Positions 33,617-46,240 of a DNA stretch of 64,000 nt are shown here, one piece after another (position 1 is the first letter of the stretch; every line of letters starts with the position of its first letter). Origin of the DNA: Serripes groenlandicus (Eukaryota > Mollusca > Bivalvia > Cardiida > Cardiidae). The stretch lies in assembly GCA_031761405.1 (NCBI GenBank), contig JASEVX010000008.1, forward strand, positions 46,583,419 to 46,647,418. Reading direction: 5' to 3'. The position numbers were made by a program, and so were the translations under genes. The notes under the pieces are model-generated. The model did not search any database, had not been told where the DNA came from, and saw nothing but the letters and a program-made list of their open reading frames with translations.

Positions 33617-33805
33617 AGCGGTTTCTTTTTAAGTTATATCACGGCGTTTTCTTGGAAAGTTACCAGTAGCACTGGTCCATATATCCTGACACCAGCCAGT
33701 CAGTCGTAATGCTATCCCCGCAAACCCTGAGCGCCAAGGAGGGCAGCCATTACTACCATTTTCAAAGTCTTTGAAGCGGAGGCTCTACCACTACACCACT
33801 GAATG
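33617..33805 (-). mobile_element. SINE, family S1
   Basis: Minus-strand body and 3' domain ('gccgtgatataacttaaaaa', 'ggtgtcaggatatatggacc', 'ggtagtaatggctgccctcc') and the start of the head ('tcagtggtgtagtggtagag'). Part of the head is missing. Confidence 0.78.
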
Positions 33806-33910
33806 AGAACAGTGGGAAAAGGATTAATCTACCTCATCTGGGATGATTTTGAAGTAACCGAACACAGTTATAAGTATTCTTACGGGTTTCAAATAACCAG
33901 ATGCCAGTGG

Positions 33911-34110
33911 AAAACAATGGTGCAGTGGTTGAGCGTTGGCATCTCGTACCAAATGTCCAAGTTTCGAGTCGCGTTATGAGCTGTTTATTGTTTGCCTTTG
34001 GAATGTTTTCCACGCAAATGGCTCGAGTACTGGCCAAGTCCACAGGGAGAAAACATTGAGAGTGCTTATTATCAGCTGAAAGCTTGTCTCGCAATCGATG
34101 TAAAATAAAT
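33911..34110 (+). mobile_element. SINE, family S4
   Basis: Head 'tggtgcagtggttgagcgtt', worn B-box 'agtttcgagtcgcg', 3' end 'atcagctgaaagcttgtctc'. It matches the copy at 16362. Confidence 0.78.
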
Positions 34111-34690
34111 TTAATGCCGATCATCTTACGTCTAACCAAGTCTGCATATTCCAAGTTTGCAAAGCAGACAAACCTTTTTTAGCTTAAGAATCATATATGA
34201 TCTGCTGTTACAATAGCAACATGGCAACGCTATAATCTTTTCCTAATCCCACTGTGTAACTCGTAGACGGATATCTCAGCGAAACTGACAGAAGCCTCCC
34301 AATTCTATACCACGGAATCAAATTAACGCTTCAATGATTACATTTTGTCAGCATCGTCTTATAACACGATAGCAGAAAGACGATTACTTATCGATAGTTG
34401 AATTTCATAAAAAAACAACTGTGTGCAGAGATACATGCTACGTTACCTAAACGGTACAAAAATGAAAGCAGTGACTTGACTGGTTAGTTGTTTTAGGGGC
34501 TCATAAAACATTTAGTGTTGGTTATGAAAAGCTAGCCAGTGATAATAATAATAATAATCGTATCAAGACAAACAACCCAGTACCATTTCTGCTCGTTGCT
34601 GCTGCTACGCTGTTTGCCATTCTATGAAAGAGTTCGAGTATAGGTCCAGTTATCGCGACACCAATGCAGTATGAGTGTGACGGGAATAGC
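34111..34690. other. Unassigned non-coding sequence
   Basis: Only a short (taa)n run near 34540. Nothing else recognised. Confidence 0.35.
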
Positions 34691-34903
34691 TTAACTCTTT
34701 CAGCGCCGAATTGTTTAAAGTAGACTCTTCCATGTTCAAATTCGGGCATCTCCATTTCTCGTGTAATACAGGTTTGGACTATTTTGATACCTAAAAGGCA
34801 AACAATGCTGATTTCAGGTGAGGTAGCTCGTTACGAGCTGACTCACCTGAATCAGTATTGTTTGCAAAAACCTCAATATTGCCTTTGGCGGTGAAAGAGT
34901 TAA
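34691..34903. mobile_element. MITE family C, best copy, TTAA at both ends
   Basis: TTAA at 34691-34694 and 34900-34903. Ends 'ttaactctttcagcgccgaa' and 'ggcggtgaaagagttaa'. Centre pairs 'caggtgaggtagctcgt' with 'acgagctgactcacctg'. Confidence 0.88.
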
Positions 34904-35165
34904 CATTGCTTATGAAAAACTGTCGATTTGATGGAGAACATTACTCATATACAGTCAATTATATACTAAAGACAAGCTTATAACAACGATTCCCGGTCTA
35001 TAGCAACCACACTTTTTGTTCCCCATTTACTCATTTCCTGAATAAATTAAACTGCCAGTAAAGACCAATTGTGAAGAAAGACCATATTGATGTGTTTCCA
35101 TGGTTGGTATTCATACACAGGTTCCGCTGTATATGAGTCGCGTCTCGCTACACCGTCTAAAGGTC
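34904..35165. other. Unassigned non-coding sequence
   Basis: Nothing recognised. Confidence 0.35.
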
Positions 35166-35670
35166 AAATAACGCAAAATACATCCGCGGTCATGCTGATC
35201 TACAGCCAAATAAAGTAGTCCTTAAAACAACTTTGTTTGCGTATAAATGAGTGTATACCATCACCAGAATGCGTTGAATATATGACATTGAGTTAAAATT
35301 CTTTGTAAGTGTGTATTAAATGAACTGGAAATGATTGATTTGCTCACTTTTAGTATGTTGACCTTGTTTGAAAGTGAAAGTAGAGAATGCTAAACACCGG
35401 TTTTGTCCGGGCCCGATTTTGTCCAAAATTACGGTAACCATTTTCGGCTGATGAATTCTATCTTGCATAATTCACGACCCCCTTCCCCTCCATTTTCGTT
35501 GGATTGTGTTAAAGCTTAGAGGTAACTATTTTGTTCAATGATATATGGTGTTCTACATGAGAAACGCCTAGAAAGTGTGACAATTGATGACTGAAACTGG
35601 TCGATTTACATGGAAGAAAGAAGGAATTTATTTGGTGTGTATTGAAACGACTTAGAGCTATAAACCTCCA
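35166..35670 (+). repeat. Dispersed ~0.5 kb repeat, copy 1
   Basis: It matches the complement of 40598-41085 along its length: 'aaatacatccgcg', 'aaatgagtgtata', 'agtatgttgaccttgtttga', 'cacgacc' and 'gaaacgcctagaaagtgtg' all have counterparts. No ORF or terminal repeat defines its class. Confidence 0.8.
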
Positions 35671-35991
35671 GTTGTGGAAAAAGTTATTATAAAGCATATT
35701 TTTTACTAAATTTTACCGCACGTTATCATTAAAATGTACGGCTAATGACCTTTTATACATTGATATTGCATAAACCATGTCATTAAAAACACTATGTGTA
35801 AACGTCTATTCCTAATCCCCGAGTCTTACCGAAGACAGAATATTAGCACAAATGACAAGAAATTCCCTAATCCATTCAAATTAACGCCACTGATTACGTT
35901 TGACCGACCAGCAGTGTCCTATATTCACCATGACGAGAAAGATATATCGATTGTTTAGATCCTTATTGAAATCAGGCCAACAGGCTTTTTT
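35671..35991. other. Unassigned non-coding sequence
   Basis: AT-rich. Nothing recognised. Confidence 0.35.
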
Positions 35992-36250
35992 TAGCCGTCC
36001 CGCGAGAAAACCAACATTATGGCCTCTGCGTAATGTTTCGAACCAGATCAGCCTGCGCAGTCCGCACAGGCTAATCCGGACCGACACATTCCGTCAGGGG
36101 GATAGAGGTATAGAGTAATGATCCCCGAAACAGAAAATCCACAGGAGGCGAACATTGTCTGTCCGGATTAACCTGCGCGGCATGCCTAGGTTAATCCGGA
36201 TCGATACTTTACACAGAGTCCACAATGTTGGTATTCTAGCTGGATGGCTT
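35992..36250. mobile_element. MITE family B, full length
   Basis: 'agccgtcccgcgagaaaacc' at the left. 'cacaatgttggtattctagc' and 'tggatggctta' at the right. The central blocks 'gcgcagtccgcacaggctaa' and 'aacctgcgcggcatgcctag' are in place. Confidence 0.85.
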
Positions 36251-37147
36251 ATTTCGCTCGTGTGTTTATTGGATCTGACGACATCGCATAAAAGTGCGTC
36301 TTATATATTTTTATATATTCATATTATGAACATGTACCCGTGTCTGTCAAATGAAACGCACGATATAACCGACGATCGGTTCTTCTTTAAAAACGTTACT
36401 GTACAATCGGAGCAATTGGTTATCACTGATGCTCTTTGTCGCCCCTAATGATACCATTCAATTTTTTAGACGGCATTTTGATTGGGCTGACAGAAAGTTC
36501 AATCTGACTGGGTTTGTTATGGACAGTCATCATATATTTACGAGCGTATACTAGAATAGCTATAGTCACGACATAGTGGTTTATTGCTACCAAAAAAACT
36601 GTTTTGAATAAATCTAACCCGCAATTTTGTAATTGATAATGGTTTCATTTTTTCGTCAGTCGTTTGTATATGTAAATTCACTACGCCTGTTTACCTTGTC
36701 CTCTATTTAGCAAAACTATTTTATAATAGCTGTTAAAACAGTCCTCTCGTCTGCAAATAATAAAAAGGAAATAGTGACAAAATAAATAATCATTTTGAGA
36801 TGAAATTGAAAGTCCTCTATTTAGCAATTTCAGAACAACTGTTAAAACAGTTTACCTCATCTGCAAATAATAAAACGAACTATTCACACAATAAATCATA
36901 TTGAGATGGCTTTGAAAGCATCGTCGTAAAGGACAATGCTTCCCAGACATTGTCTTCTTATACTCTAGATATATCAAAATGTGTTTCTACTAATTAATCT
37001 CTAAAGAGCCACGACTTTTCAGAACAGCTGTGTATATTTTCATCGGCCAGATGTTGCTCTTAGCGGGCACTTTGTAGTTGTGTTGTTTTAACACCTGGGT
37101 TAAACTCCATCAAGCATACGTAGTCCTACGTAATACTACTTGAATAC
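36251..37147. other. Unassigned non-coding sequence with a small duplication
   Basis: 'tctgcaaataataaaa' recurs at about 36749 and 36860 with similar surroundings ('tcctctatttagcaa', 'gttaaaacagt'), giving a diverged ~110-bp tandem pair at 36700-36910. Confidence 0.5.
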
Positions 37148-37293
37148 TTAACTCTTTCACTGCCGAATTTCACAAATTAGAATCTTCCATGATGACGATT
37201 GGACAACTCATTTTTCGTCCAACAGGACATTTGGTAGACTTTTAATGTCTAAGTGGCAAACAATACAGATTTCAGGAGAGAAAGCTCATATCC
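37148..37293. mobile_element. MITE family C, left half, cut by an S1 SINE
   Basis: 'ttaactctttcactgccgaa' to 'caggagagaaagctcatat'. The SINE 3' domain then begins directly, so the right half is lost. Confidence 0.7.
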
Positions 37294-37480
37294 AGTTATA
37301 TCATGGGTTTTCCTGGGTACGTTACCAGTACTACTGGTGCATTAACCCTGACACCAGTCAGACAGTCGTTATGCTAACCCCAAGGAGGGCAGCTATATTT
37401 CTACTATTTTTATAGTATTTGGTATGACCCGCTCGGGGATCGAGCCCGCGACCCTTCGGAAAGGAACTTAAACTCTGATG
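37294..37480 (-). mobile_element. SINE, family S1
   Basis: Minus strand: B-box-like 'gcgggctcgatccccg', 'atagctgccctccttgggg', 'ggtgtcagggttaatgcacc', then 'ccatgatataactgg'. Confidence 0.75.
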
Positions 37481-38060
37481 AATTAAGCATAATGTAAGGC
37501 CGTTTAAAGCAGTGTTTTAGTTATATCACGGCAATTAGTAAGGTGAGTTTACTGACTTTCCCATATTTTTACTCTTCAAGACACAATTACCCTTGCAACT
37601 GTTTCAATATAGCATCATCAACAGATAACACCGTTAATTAAAATGCAATGAAATCCATTTTTTTTAAATAGTTGCTTTTTTCCCGAAACAATTTGAAAAC
37701 GTGTTTTTTTCTTTACTAAGTTATCAGATTGTATATCTTATATGTTAACTTTATTGACCTTGCATGAAATATATTGGCTAGTGATAGATGGCTTTCGTCT
37801 GGAAATTGTTGAACCCATTATAATAGTTCAGGCCGACTGAACCCTGAAACTCTAATATTTAACCAAGCTCCAAATCTCATGGGAATATGCAAATTTTCAG
37901 GATTTTTTTCTCAATTTGTTTGTCCAAAAAGAGGAAGAGGATTATGATTAGCACGAAAAGCACGAGCTGTAATAAGGGAGGGAGTAAAATGAACGGCGAT
38001 TCCAGAAAATCAACAATAAGGTTTTTGCAACAGTACATAGCCATATCATCAAGCATATAC
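37481..38060. other. Unassigned non-coding sequence
   Basis: Nothing recognised beyond a trace of the SINE 3' domain ('gttatatcacggcaa') near 37524. Confidence 0.35.
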
Positions 38061-38660
<600 letters not shown>

Positions 38661-38671
38661 ACTGTATCTGA

Positions 38672-38897
38672 CTCGTGATCTGGAGGTCACGGGTTCGATA
38701 CCCGGTTGCGGCGACATTCTTTCGGGCGATGCTTTCCATTGCCTCTCACCTCTGATCTATGTGAGAAAGTAGTCAGTGGCTTCGAAAGAATGTTGTGTAA
38801 GTACTGGTGTGGGAAAGCCAGGAAAACATGGGCACTGACCGCCGTGATATGACCAAAGCTGTTGAAAGCGGCGTTAAACTCCAAACAAACAAACAAA
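38672..38897 (+). mobile_element. SINE with S2-type 3' part
   Basis: Head trace 'gatctggaggtcacgggttc' with B-box 'cgggttcgatacccgg', body 'agtactggtgtgggaaagcc', 3' domain 'ccgccgtgatatgaccaaag' then 'gttgaaagcggcgttaaact' and a (caaa)n tail. Confidence 0.8.
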
Positions 38898-39658
38898 CTC
38901 ACTCTTTCACTAACACTCACTCAAACACTCCACCTTTTGAATGAGGTCAATATATTTCGATGTGGATGTTTTTATGTAGAAAAAGCTCGATAAACGAGGA
39001 TATTAATGCTAATTACCCCCACTCAATTTAATTTGCCAGAATAAATCATTACCGACCGAACAACTGTTTCGCATCATTGCGAGATCAAGAACGGTAATTA
39101 TAACCAGAGCGCCCTCTTTACCAGAATTTCCGTTAAATACATTGAATTAGCTTTGATAGGTTTAAGGTGTCAGTGTTTATCGTTCCTATTACAGATACAT
39201 ACATGACTGAAGCGAAGCAAACTCATAAAAATATATTTTTTTTTTTTTTTTGCCTGCATATGTGTTGTATTTCAAGGCTTTCTAACACGATGTAGCCTTG
39301 AAAATGTGTGTAGACTCTGATCAGACTGAGCAGGTGGACAAGGTTATCCTAAACTACACTGTTCAGAAATGCAAACTTGTACCTTTTTTCCATGCACAGG
39401 CGCATATAGGAATTAAAACATTCCAACCATATTCTAAACGTTGATTAAACTTATTCCCCGTCTCATAATTCTACGGATACTTATTGTGATTGAATCCGTA
39501 CAATTGTATTTATGACTTCAATCTTCAGTGACAAACATCATTATAATCACAGCGGACGATGAGCCCCCAATCGGCACTATAACATGATTTTAGACAATTT
39601 ACCAAGTTTTATGATTCTTCTCGAGTAATCTGCTATTAAAACTTTTTTAAGCTTATAC
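38898..39658. other. Unassigned non-coding sequence
   Basis: A short T run near 39236-39251. No gene or repeat recognised. Confidence 0.35.
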
Positions 39659-39904
39659 CGAGGGCTTGGTGTGAAACGGTTGTAACTAAAATTGGTATTT
39701 GTTTACCAAGGTTAATCACCTGGCCATAAAGTCTTTAAAAGTGTTAAATCATTTTTCTCGGTAAACAATGGAAATTTAGGTGCCATTGCTCGTTCTAAGC
39801 AATGGCACCTAAATTTGCATTGTTTACAAAGGGGTCAAAATTGCCCCTAAACCAGGGTTTTCAAAAAAGGTTTTTAGCTACGATGGTTTCACGCCAAGCC
39901 CTCA
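39659..39904. mobile_element. MITE family A
   Basis: 'cgagggcttggtgtgaaacg' at the left and 'cacgccaagccctca' at the right, with the usual central hairpin. Flanks atac and atat do not match exactly. Confidence 0.9.
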
Positions 39905-39924
39905 ATATTTGATAACGCTAGATG

Positions 39925-40065
39925 TTCGTTTCCTGGAGACATTACCAGTGCTCGTCCTTACTGTGTGGAAATATCACAAAAAGCAGAACCCGCTCATCAC
40001 GGAAATCGAATCCGGGACCTTTGGTACGAGAGGCCGCCGACGCTCTACCGATGCACCACTTCCTT
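39925..40065 (-). mobile_element. SINE, family S4, 3' truncated
   Basis: Minus strand: head 'gtggtgcatcggtagagcgt', B-box 'cccggattcgatttccg', then 'atgagcgggttctgcttttt'. Confidence 0.75.
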
Positions 40066-40120
40066 GATACAGACGACACGTGACACTTTCAAAACAGACA
40101 TCTTTTGAAAAGTGTCAAGA

Positions 40121-40309
40121 GGTCCAGATAAAGCGGGGTATTCAGCTCCTTTCCCCACAATATCTCCCTTATTTTCCAACAAACCCCTATGATGTGGGTA
40201 CTCAAAGGCATTGTCTCACTGAGACGATTCTTTTGAGTACCCACAACATAGGGGTTTAAGGGTCAAATAACGATTTTACAACATGCAAAACGCCACTTAT
40301 CTAGAGCCT
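40121..40309. mobile_element. MITE family E, inverted relative to 6651
   Basis: 'gaggtccagataaag' at the left, 'cacttatctagagcc' at the right. The core pairs 'gggtactcaaaggcattgtc' with 'gacgattcttttgagtaccc'. Confidence 0.78.
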
Positions 40310-40597
40310 GAGTAAGACCAAATAGAACAGTTACCGTTCCTCACTGCCTTGTTAAACTTCATAACAAAATGTCATATCTAGGTATTGCCACATTTGATAA
40401 TGTCATCGTGAGATATTCTCAACACGGGCGTCGGTAACAAACGACATACCGACATGTACATGTACATACTATAGATATATAAGCGCAATCTCGTGTGCAT
40501 TTACAAACTCTAGAAACAGCGAAGAAGAGGGCATTCAGATACTGACCAAAGCGGTTCTTGAACCGTAAGGAATAAAGTGTTGTTTATGAGAATTTAC
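40310..40597. other. Unassigned non-coding sequence
   Basis: Nothing recognised. Confidence 0.35.
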
Positions 40598-41085
40598 AAG
40601 ATGAGCGGTTTCTTTTATAGGTCACTATATACCAACTAAATTCCGTCTTTGTTTCGATGTAAATCAACCAGTTTCAATCCTCAATTTACACACTTTCTAA
40701 GCGTTTCTCAGCTAGAACACCCTATACATGTGTCATTGACAAGATTTACATCTTAGCTTAATATTAATTTAAAACGAATATTGTGGGTCATGTCTCACTC
40801 AAGAAAGAAATCACGCGGGGAAGATGGTTACCGTCATTTTGAACGAAATCGAGTTGGGACGAAACTGGTTTGAACATAGTCTACTTTCACTTTCAAACAA
40901 GATCAACATACTAAAAATTATCAAATCAATCATTTCCAGTGCATCCTATACACATTTACAATGAATTTAAACTCAATGTCATATATTCATTGCATTCTGG
41001 TGAAGATATACACTCATTTCTAGGCGAACAAATCTTTTTTTCGGGGACTTTTTTTGTCGCGGATGTATTTGGCGTAAATTACCTT
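40598..41085 (-). repeat. Dispersed ~0.5 kb repeat, copy 2, inverted
   Basis: Complement of the repeat at 35166-35670. Conserved stretches include 'cactttcaaacaagatcaac' and 'cacactttctaagcgtttct'. Confidence 0.8.
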
Positions 41086-41171
41086 ATACTCATTCGATTA
41101 TGATTTTGCAAAGCTCTTGATAAGTCGAGTATTTCACCAACACCAACTCTTTATTTGACTCTCTTACATGT

Positions 41172-41420
41172 CGAGGGCTTTGGCGTGAAACGGTTGTAAC
41201 TTAAAACCTATTTTGAAAACCCTGGTTTAGTGGCAATTTTTGATCCCTTTGTAAACAATACAAATTTAGGTGCCATTGCTCAGAACGAGCAATGGCACCT
41301 AAATTTCCATTGTTTACCAAGAAAAATGATTTAACGTGTTTAAAGACTTTATGGCGAGGTGATTAACCATGGTAAAAATAAATACCAATTTTAGTTACAA
41401 TCGTTTCACGCCAAGTCCTC
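41172..41420. mobile_element. MITE family A with 4-bp target duplication 'atgt'
   Basis: atgt at 41168-41171 and 41421-41424. Ends 'cgagggctttggcgtgaaac' and 'cacgccaagtcctcg'. The left neighbour (41112-41171) looks like a family E piece ('agctcttgataagtcgagta'). Confidence 0.92.
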
Positions 41421-41449
41421 GATGTTTCCATTGTGTTTCTGTAATATAC

Positions 41450-41728
41450 AGAGGACTAGATCAGAAGGAGTAAACTGGTCTTTTACCAACTCTCTTATGT
41501 CTGAATTAAACCCTATGGTGTGGGTACTCAAAAGAAGAACTGATAGAGTCATAATATATATATTGAGCGAGACGATTGTTTCGAGTACCCACACCATATG
41601 GTTTAGTTAAGTCACAAGAGAGATTTTGAGCGAGTCAATGGTTTCGAGTACCCACAACATATGGTTTAGTTTAGTCACATGAGTGATTTTGTTAGGTAAA
41701 ACACTATAACTCCTCCTTATCTAGTCTG
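41450..41728. mobile_element. MITE family E, rearranged
   Basis: The left part has 'ccctatggtgtgggtactca'. The right part occurs twice ('gagtacccacaccatatggt' and 'gagtacccacaacatatggt', about 65 bp apart), ending 'ctcctccttatctagtct'. Part of the element was duplicated. Confidence 0.7.
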
Positions 41729-41984
41729 TTGTAAAAATAATTCGGGGGAAATGTCATACTGTTGACGAATATAAAGGGTTAAAAATTAAAAAAAAAAATT
41801 TACAAGTTTCTGAATTTCCAATTTTACACCAATAATCTAATATTTCGTAGGAAAAAAGCAAGCGAAGCTTCAACCCCGGTATTAGATATTTCGATTAATG
41901 TGAATAATGCCTTCCCTTCTAATTTGATTCAAAACGTACCTCTCTATGAGAAAATGCGTCTCTTTTAAACAGGCTTTACCCTTT

Positions 41985-42180
41985 CCCAAATACTACAAAT
42001 CTGCAGCAGACGACTGTGAAAACATCAAATCAAAACCATGGAAATTCATTATAAATGAAACAAACAATTATTGAACAAAATTGAACAACATGAGCAATTT
42101 CTCTTTTTGCCTCTTTGTTTTCAAAAATTCCTCTGCTGTAAAGGCGTCGGAAATTGTCTATATGTGGGGAATGGTGAACA
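41985..42180. mobile_element. MITE family D
   Basis: 'taccctttcccaaatactac' and 'ctgcagcagacgac' at the left. 'cctctgctgtaaaggcgtcg' and 'atatgtggggaatggtgaa' at the right. The TTAA ends have decayed. Confidence 0.65.
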
Positions 42181-42714
42181 GAATAGTAGACCAGAGCCTC
42201 ATCTTAATCTTCGCTTACAAACAAGAGCAGTTATGTAATTCCAAACGCTATTGCAGTAAAATGATAGGTTAAGATCATACATGTATCACGCATGTATTGT
42301 TGAAATTAAGCATTGCGCCTCTCGCGTATGTATAGTGTTAAGATAGACTTTCCATCGAGACGTGGCAGAAATAATTTCACGTCAAAATTTGTCTTCAGGA
42401 ATGCCTTGTAGACAACGCAAAATAGAGATGAATAGGCGTGTTTTTTCGCGAAATTTACAAAGGAATTATCTTAGATTGTGAAACTGTAAAGTTCACGTTT
42501 TGACATTTATTTTCCGAGACCGCATGTTATACGCAAAGCCATCAAGCCGCAAGGTTGGAAATGGACACTCCTTTTCTTTTAAGTCCTTTTTCCATTGATT
42601 GCTGATTAGATATTTACACCAAGAATGTACACGGACCAAATTATTAACAACAATGCTTCTGTCATAAAAAATGGATTGGAGGCTTTACTTTGTATTTGAA
42701 TGTACATGTACATG
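42181..42714. other. Unassigned non-coding sequence
   Basis: Nothing recognised. Confidence 0.35.
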
Positions 42715-42930
42715 CCTCTTTCAACATGTTTTTCAGTTATATCACGGCGTGTCATGGGTAAGTTGCCAGTACAGTACTTCTTGTCCATTTATCCTGAAAC
42801 CAACTGTTCAGTCGTAATGATAACATCACAACCATCAGCGTCAGGAGGGGGAAATCCATTACTGGAATTGTCAAAATAAATAATTGTATAACCCATCCAA
42901 GGATCGAACCCATAACTACACGCATCATAG
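42715..42930 (-). mobile_element. SINE, family S1
   Basis: Minus strand: B-box-like 'tgggttcgatccttgg', 'ggtttcaggataaatggac', 'acgccgtgatataactgaaa', 'catgttgaaag'. Confidence 0.75.
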
Positions 42931-43239
42931 GAAATAAGGACTCTGGATATGTGAGACCAGCTTAGCAGCGGATCAGATCACACTGATAAGAGCTTTTCGA
43001 AGAAATTATTTAATTGCATTCTGACTCGATGTCGAAAGTTGCAAATCCTGACAAGATTGTGAGTATGCACAGGCTTGTTTGGAGCTACGTAAGCCGGAAT
43101 CGCAAATACTCGAATATCTGTGTCGAGGATCAAATGCAACAAGTATATTTGCTCTACTGCAGCGAATTGCTTCGAAACTAATGCTATAATGCACGCGCAA
43201 ACACTTGCTACTTAAATATGACAACATACGAAGATTAAC

Positions 43240-43440
43240 CTATCCATACTTACGTACGATATAATTGCAGCAACATACAGGCAGAAATGTGGAATATCTC
43301 TAAATATAAATTCAATTGAGTTGAAAACAATGCGGCAAAGGAGGAAATTGCACACTATAAGCGATTTCTCCTTAATCCACAATATTTTCAAAAGTTTTAG
43401 AAGCATCAGAGGAAACGGGAGTTTTATAGCGCGTTAAAAC
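43240..43440. mobile_element. MITE family D, strongly worn
   Basis: 'gaggaaattgcacac' and 'gcgatttctcctt' in the centre and 'taacctatcc' at the left. The right end is barely recognisable. Confidence 0.4.
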
Positions 43441-43503
43441 AATAACAAAATATTTGAAATACTTGTACATCGAACGAACCTATATATACATTGTACGTCT
43501 TCA

Positions 43504-43682
43504 TACCTTTCCCACATACAACAAATCTTCAGCAGACGACTTTAAAATGTCTAGGCAAATATGAAAAAGCTCTATAAAATATAAACATCGTTTTGAGCAA
43601 CTTCTCCTTTTGCCTCAATGTTTTCAAAAGACGTCTGATGTAGAGGCGTCAGAAAGCGTCTTTATGTGATAAATGGTTATGG
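43504..43682. mobile_element. MITE family D
   Basis: 'acctttcccacatacaacaa' and 'cagcagacgacttta' at the left. 'gacgtctgatgtagaggcgt' and 'ctttatgtgataaatggtta' at the right. TTAA is not preserved. Confidence 0.6.
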
Positions 43683-44189
43683 CACAGAGACAAAATATAA
43701 AATATATTACCTACTTTAGGGCAATAATAGTAATGGAAGTTTCTTGTTTCTTGTTTTACCAGAAACCGCCTTTAAGGGTCATTTACACTAAGCGTGCAGA
43801 AAATAGAAACTACGTCGTAGAGAAATAAAAACACAAACATATGCCTATATGGGCCTTCATGGGGTTTTGTTTCGCCTATGATTTGGGTACAGATACATGA
43901 TCAACTTACTGCCAGTGTCATCTTTATGGAGCCAAGTTTGATCACAATAAACTAAATATTCTGACTGTTCATCGAAGTTTCGGGTCATACTGCGTTTATG
44001 CTGGGTTTGATCAGGTTATTCACGTTTCGTCTTCTATTTGTAACGACTAGTGTTGAAAAGTGCTGCAATCCAGATGGAGGCAGATCGAGGGGGAAGCGGA
44101 TCGAGGGGCGCCGGCTGGTAGATGAGGATGGATAGGATTGCTGAGAATTGGGAAGGGGTCGGAGATAGAGGGGCTGTAGATAAACACTA
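43683..44189. other. Unassigned; G-rich on the plus strand at its end
   Basis: From about 44070 to 44175 the sequence is rich in G and A ('gatcgagggggaagcggatc'), directly before the G-poor tract. Confidence 0.4.
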
Positions 44190-45938
44190 GGCAATGTATG
44201 GACCTAATCCAATAATCCATACTATCACCAATCAACTAATCTACCACTGCACTCACTTCCCAACAACAACCTACTTCCATACCATAATCCCATCCGAACA
44301 ACCACATCATCACCTAACCGTCAATACAACAATAACAAGTATCGTCCAACTTTATACTGTTAACCCTAGTACACATTGACCTACAACCCACCCCCAAAAT
44401 CTGAACAGTTACTATTACTGTAGTGACAACAACAACAAACAACTCCAAACATCAAACACAAACCAATCCTACCAATAATACCCCAACACTACCCCAAACC
44501 TCCCCCCCCACACACCCAAACATCTAACCTACCAAACCATACTCCACACAACCCCCTTTAAACTACCCTCTCTCACTTTCACACCTACACCAAAATCAAT
44601 AACTCCCACATTAATCCCTCCCCTCCCCCCATCACACAACAACCTCACATACAACCCCCTCAAATACACAAAACAACCAATCCAAACACTATCCCCCTAA
44701 TACACAAAACTCACCACAACCAACAACTTCACCAACACACACAACCCAACTCCTCCCCCACTACCCACCACTCTCAAACCCAAACAACATCTCCACAACA
44801 ACCTCACACCTACACAACTCACAACCTACACACCACTAACACACCTACCACCAACTCCTCCCACCACACCCACTTCACACAACTAACAACTTCTCCCACT
44901 ACACCAACTTCTCATCACCTACCACCAATTTCTCACACCTACACAACTTCTCACCAAACAAACACCAACATCAATACAACAAACTCATACACCCAACAAC
45001 ACTAACCACCCACACCACCACCCAAACAACCCAACACAACACCCAACTTCACTCTACCAACCACACCAACAACACAACCACACCATCCAACTACAACCCA
45101 ACTCTCACAACACACACCACCAAATCCCACAACCCACCAAACTCACCAACACTCCACACCTCATAAACACACTCCTCAACCCAACAACCCACACCAATCC
45201 CCAAACCTTCTCCCCCAACAAAAACCCTCCCACCAACACACCCCCTCCCCACCCCACCCTAACCAACAAACCTCCCCCCCCCCACCCTCCCCCCCAACCC
45301 CCCCCAAAACCCAATACCAAACAACCCAAACTAAACAGCTTCCCCAACCCCTCCAACAACTACCATCCAAAAACCCCCACCCCCACTCCCCACCACCCAC
45401 CCACTACCCCTCCTCACCCACACCAACACCCCAATCAACTATTCTCCCTCTAACCCCCTCCCCCCAACCCCCCCCCATACCCTTACAAACCTCTCACCCT
45501 ATCCCTCACCAAAATCCCCCCACAACTCCCCCTTCTCCCCCAAACCAAAACACCAACACCCTACTAACACCCATAAAAAACCACCCAACCCACCAACAAC
45601 TCACATAAATACCTAACTAAACCCTCTCCTACCATAACCTCTCAAACAACACTATCCACTTTACCTTCAACATAATCCCTCCACCCCTCCCCTACAAACT
45701 CCACCCAAACAACAACCACATTAAACTCACCACCAACACCACCCTTATTTAACCTCTCAATCCTCCCCACTACCACCTCTCAACCAACAATCTACTCCAC
45801 ACATTCAACACTAACACAACCCCTCTCATCACCAAATCTACAACCCCCCAACATCCTCCTCTAAACCCCCCCCACTCCAAACCAATCCAACCCCTCACTT
45901 CTCATCACCCCCCAAACCCCACACCTACCCTAAAAAAA
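44190..45938. other. Plus strand almost without G (A/C/T only), beside an N gap
   Basis: G is scarce from 44190 and essentially absent from about 44440 to 45938, with rare exceptions (e.g. 'acagctt' near 45336). There is no tandem unit. C-runs cluster at 45265-45310. The minus-strand G-rich ORFs here are composition artefacts. Low-quality long-read sequence is the simplest reading. A genuine strand-biased repeat is the alternative. Confidence 0.85.
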
Positions 45939-46138
45939 NNNNNNNNNNNNNNNNNNNNNNNNNNNNNNNNNNNNNNNNNNNNNNNNNNNNNNNNNNNNNN
46001 NNNNNNNNNNNNNNNNNNNNNNNNNNNNNNNNNNNNNNNNNNNNNNNNNNNNNNNNNNNNNNNNNNNNNNNNNNNNNNNNNNNNNNNNNNNNNNNNNNNN
46101 NNNNNNNNNNNNNNNNNNNNNNNNNNNNNNNNNNNNNN
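45939..46138. other. Assembly gap (200 N)
   Basis: Exactly 200 N, a conventional placeholder length, between the G-free tract and the retrotransposon remnant. Confidence 1.
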
Positions 46139-46159
46139 TATAAGTCATAGTCGCTAACC

Positions 46160-46240
46160 CAGCTCCTGTAGATCAGCTGGTAGATACGCCTGCTGTCAAT
46201 CCAGGGGTTTGTGAGCTCGGCCAATATATTTTCCGACCTA
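46160..46240 (+). mobile_element. SINE, family S2, head only
   Basis: 'gctcctgtagatcagctggt' (A-box region), 'ccaggggtttgtgagctcgg' (B-box region, worn), then 'ttttccgac'. The rest of an S2 body reappears at 48911, beyond the BEL element. Confidence 0.65.

Noticed and set aside
45105..45400. Gly/Trp-rich minus-strand ORFs
   Set aside because: Result of the near absence of G on the plus strand. Probably not genuine sequence.
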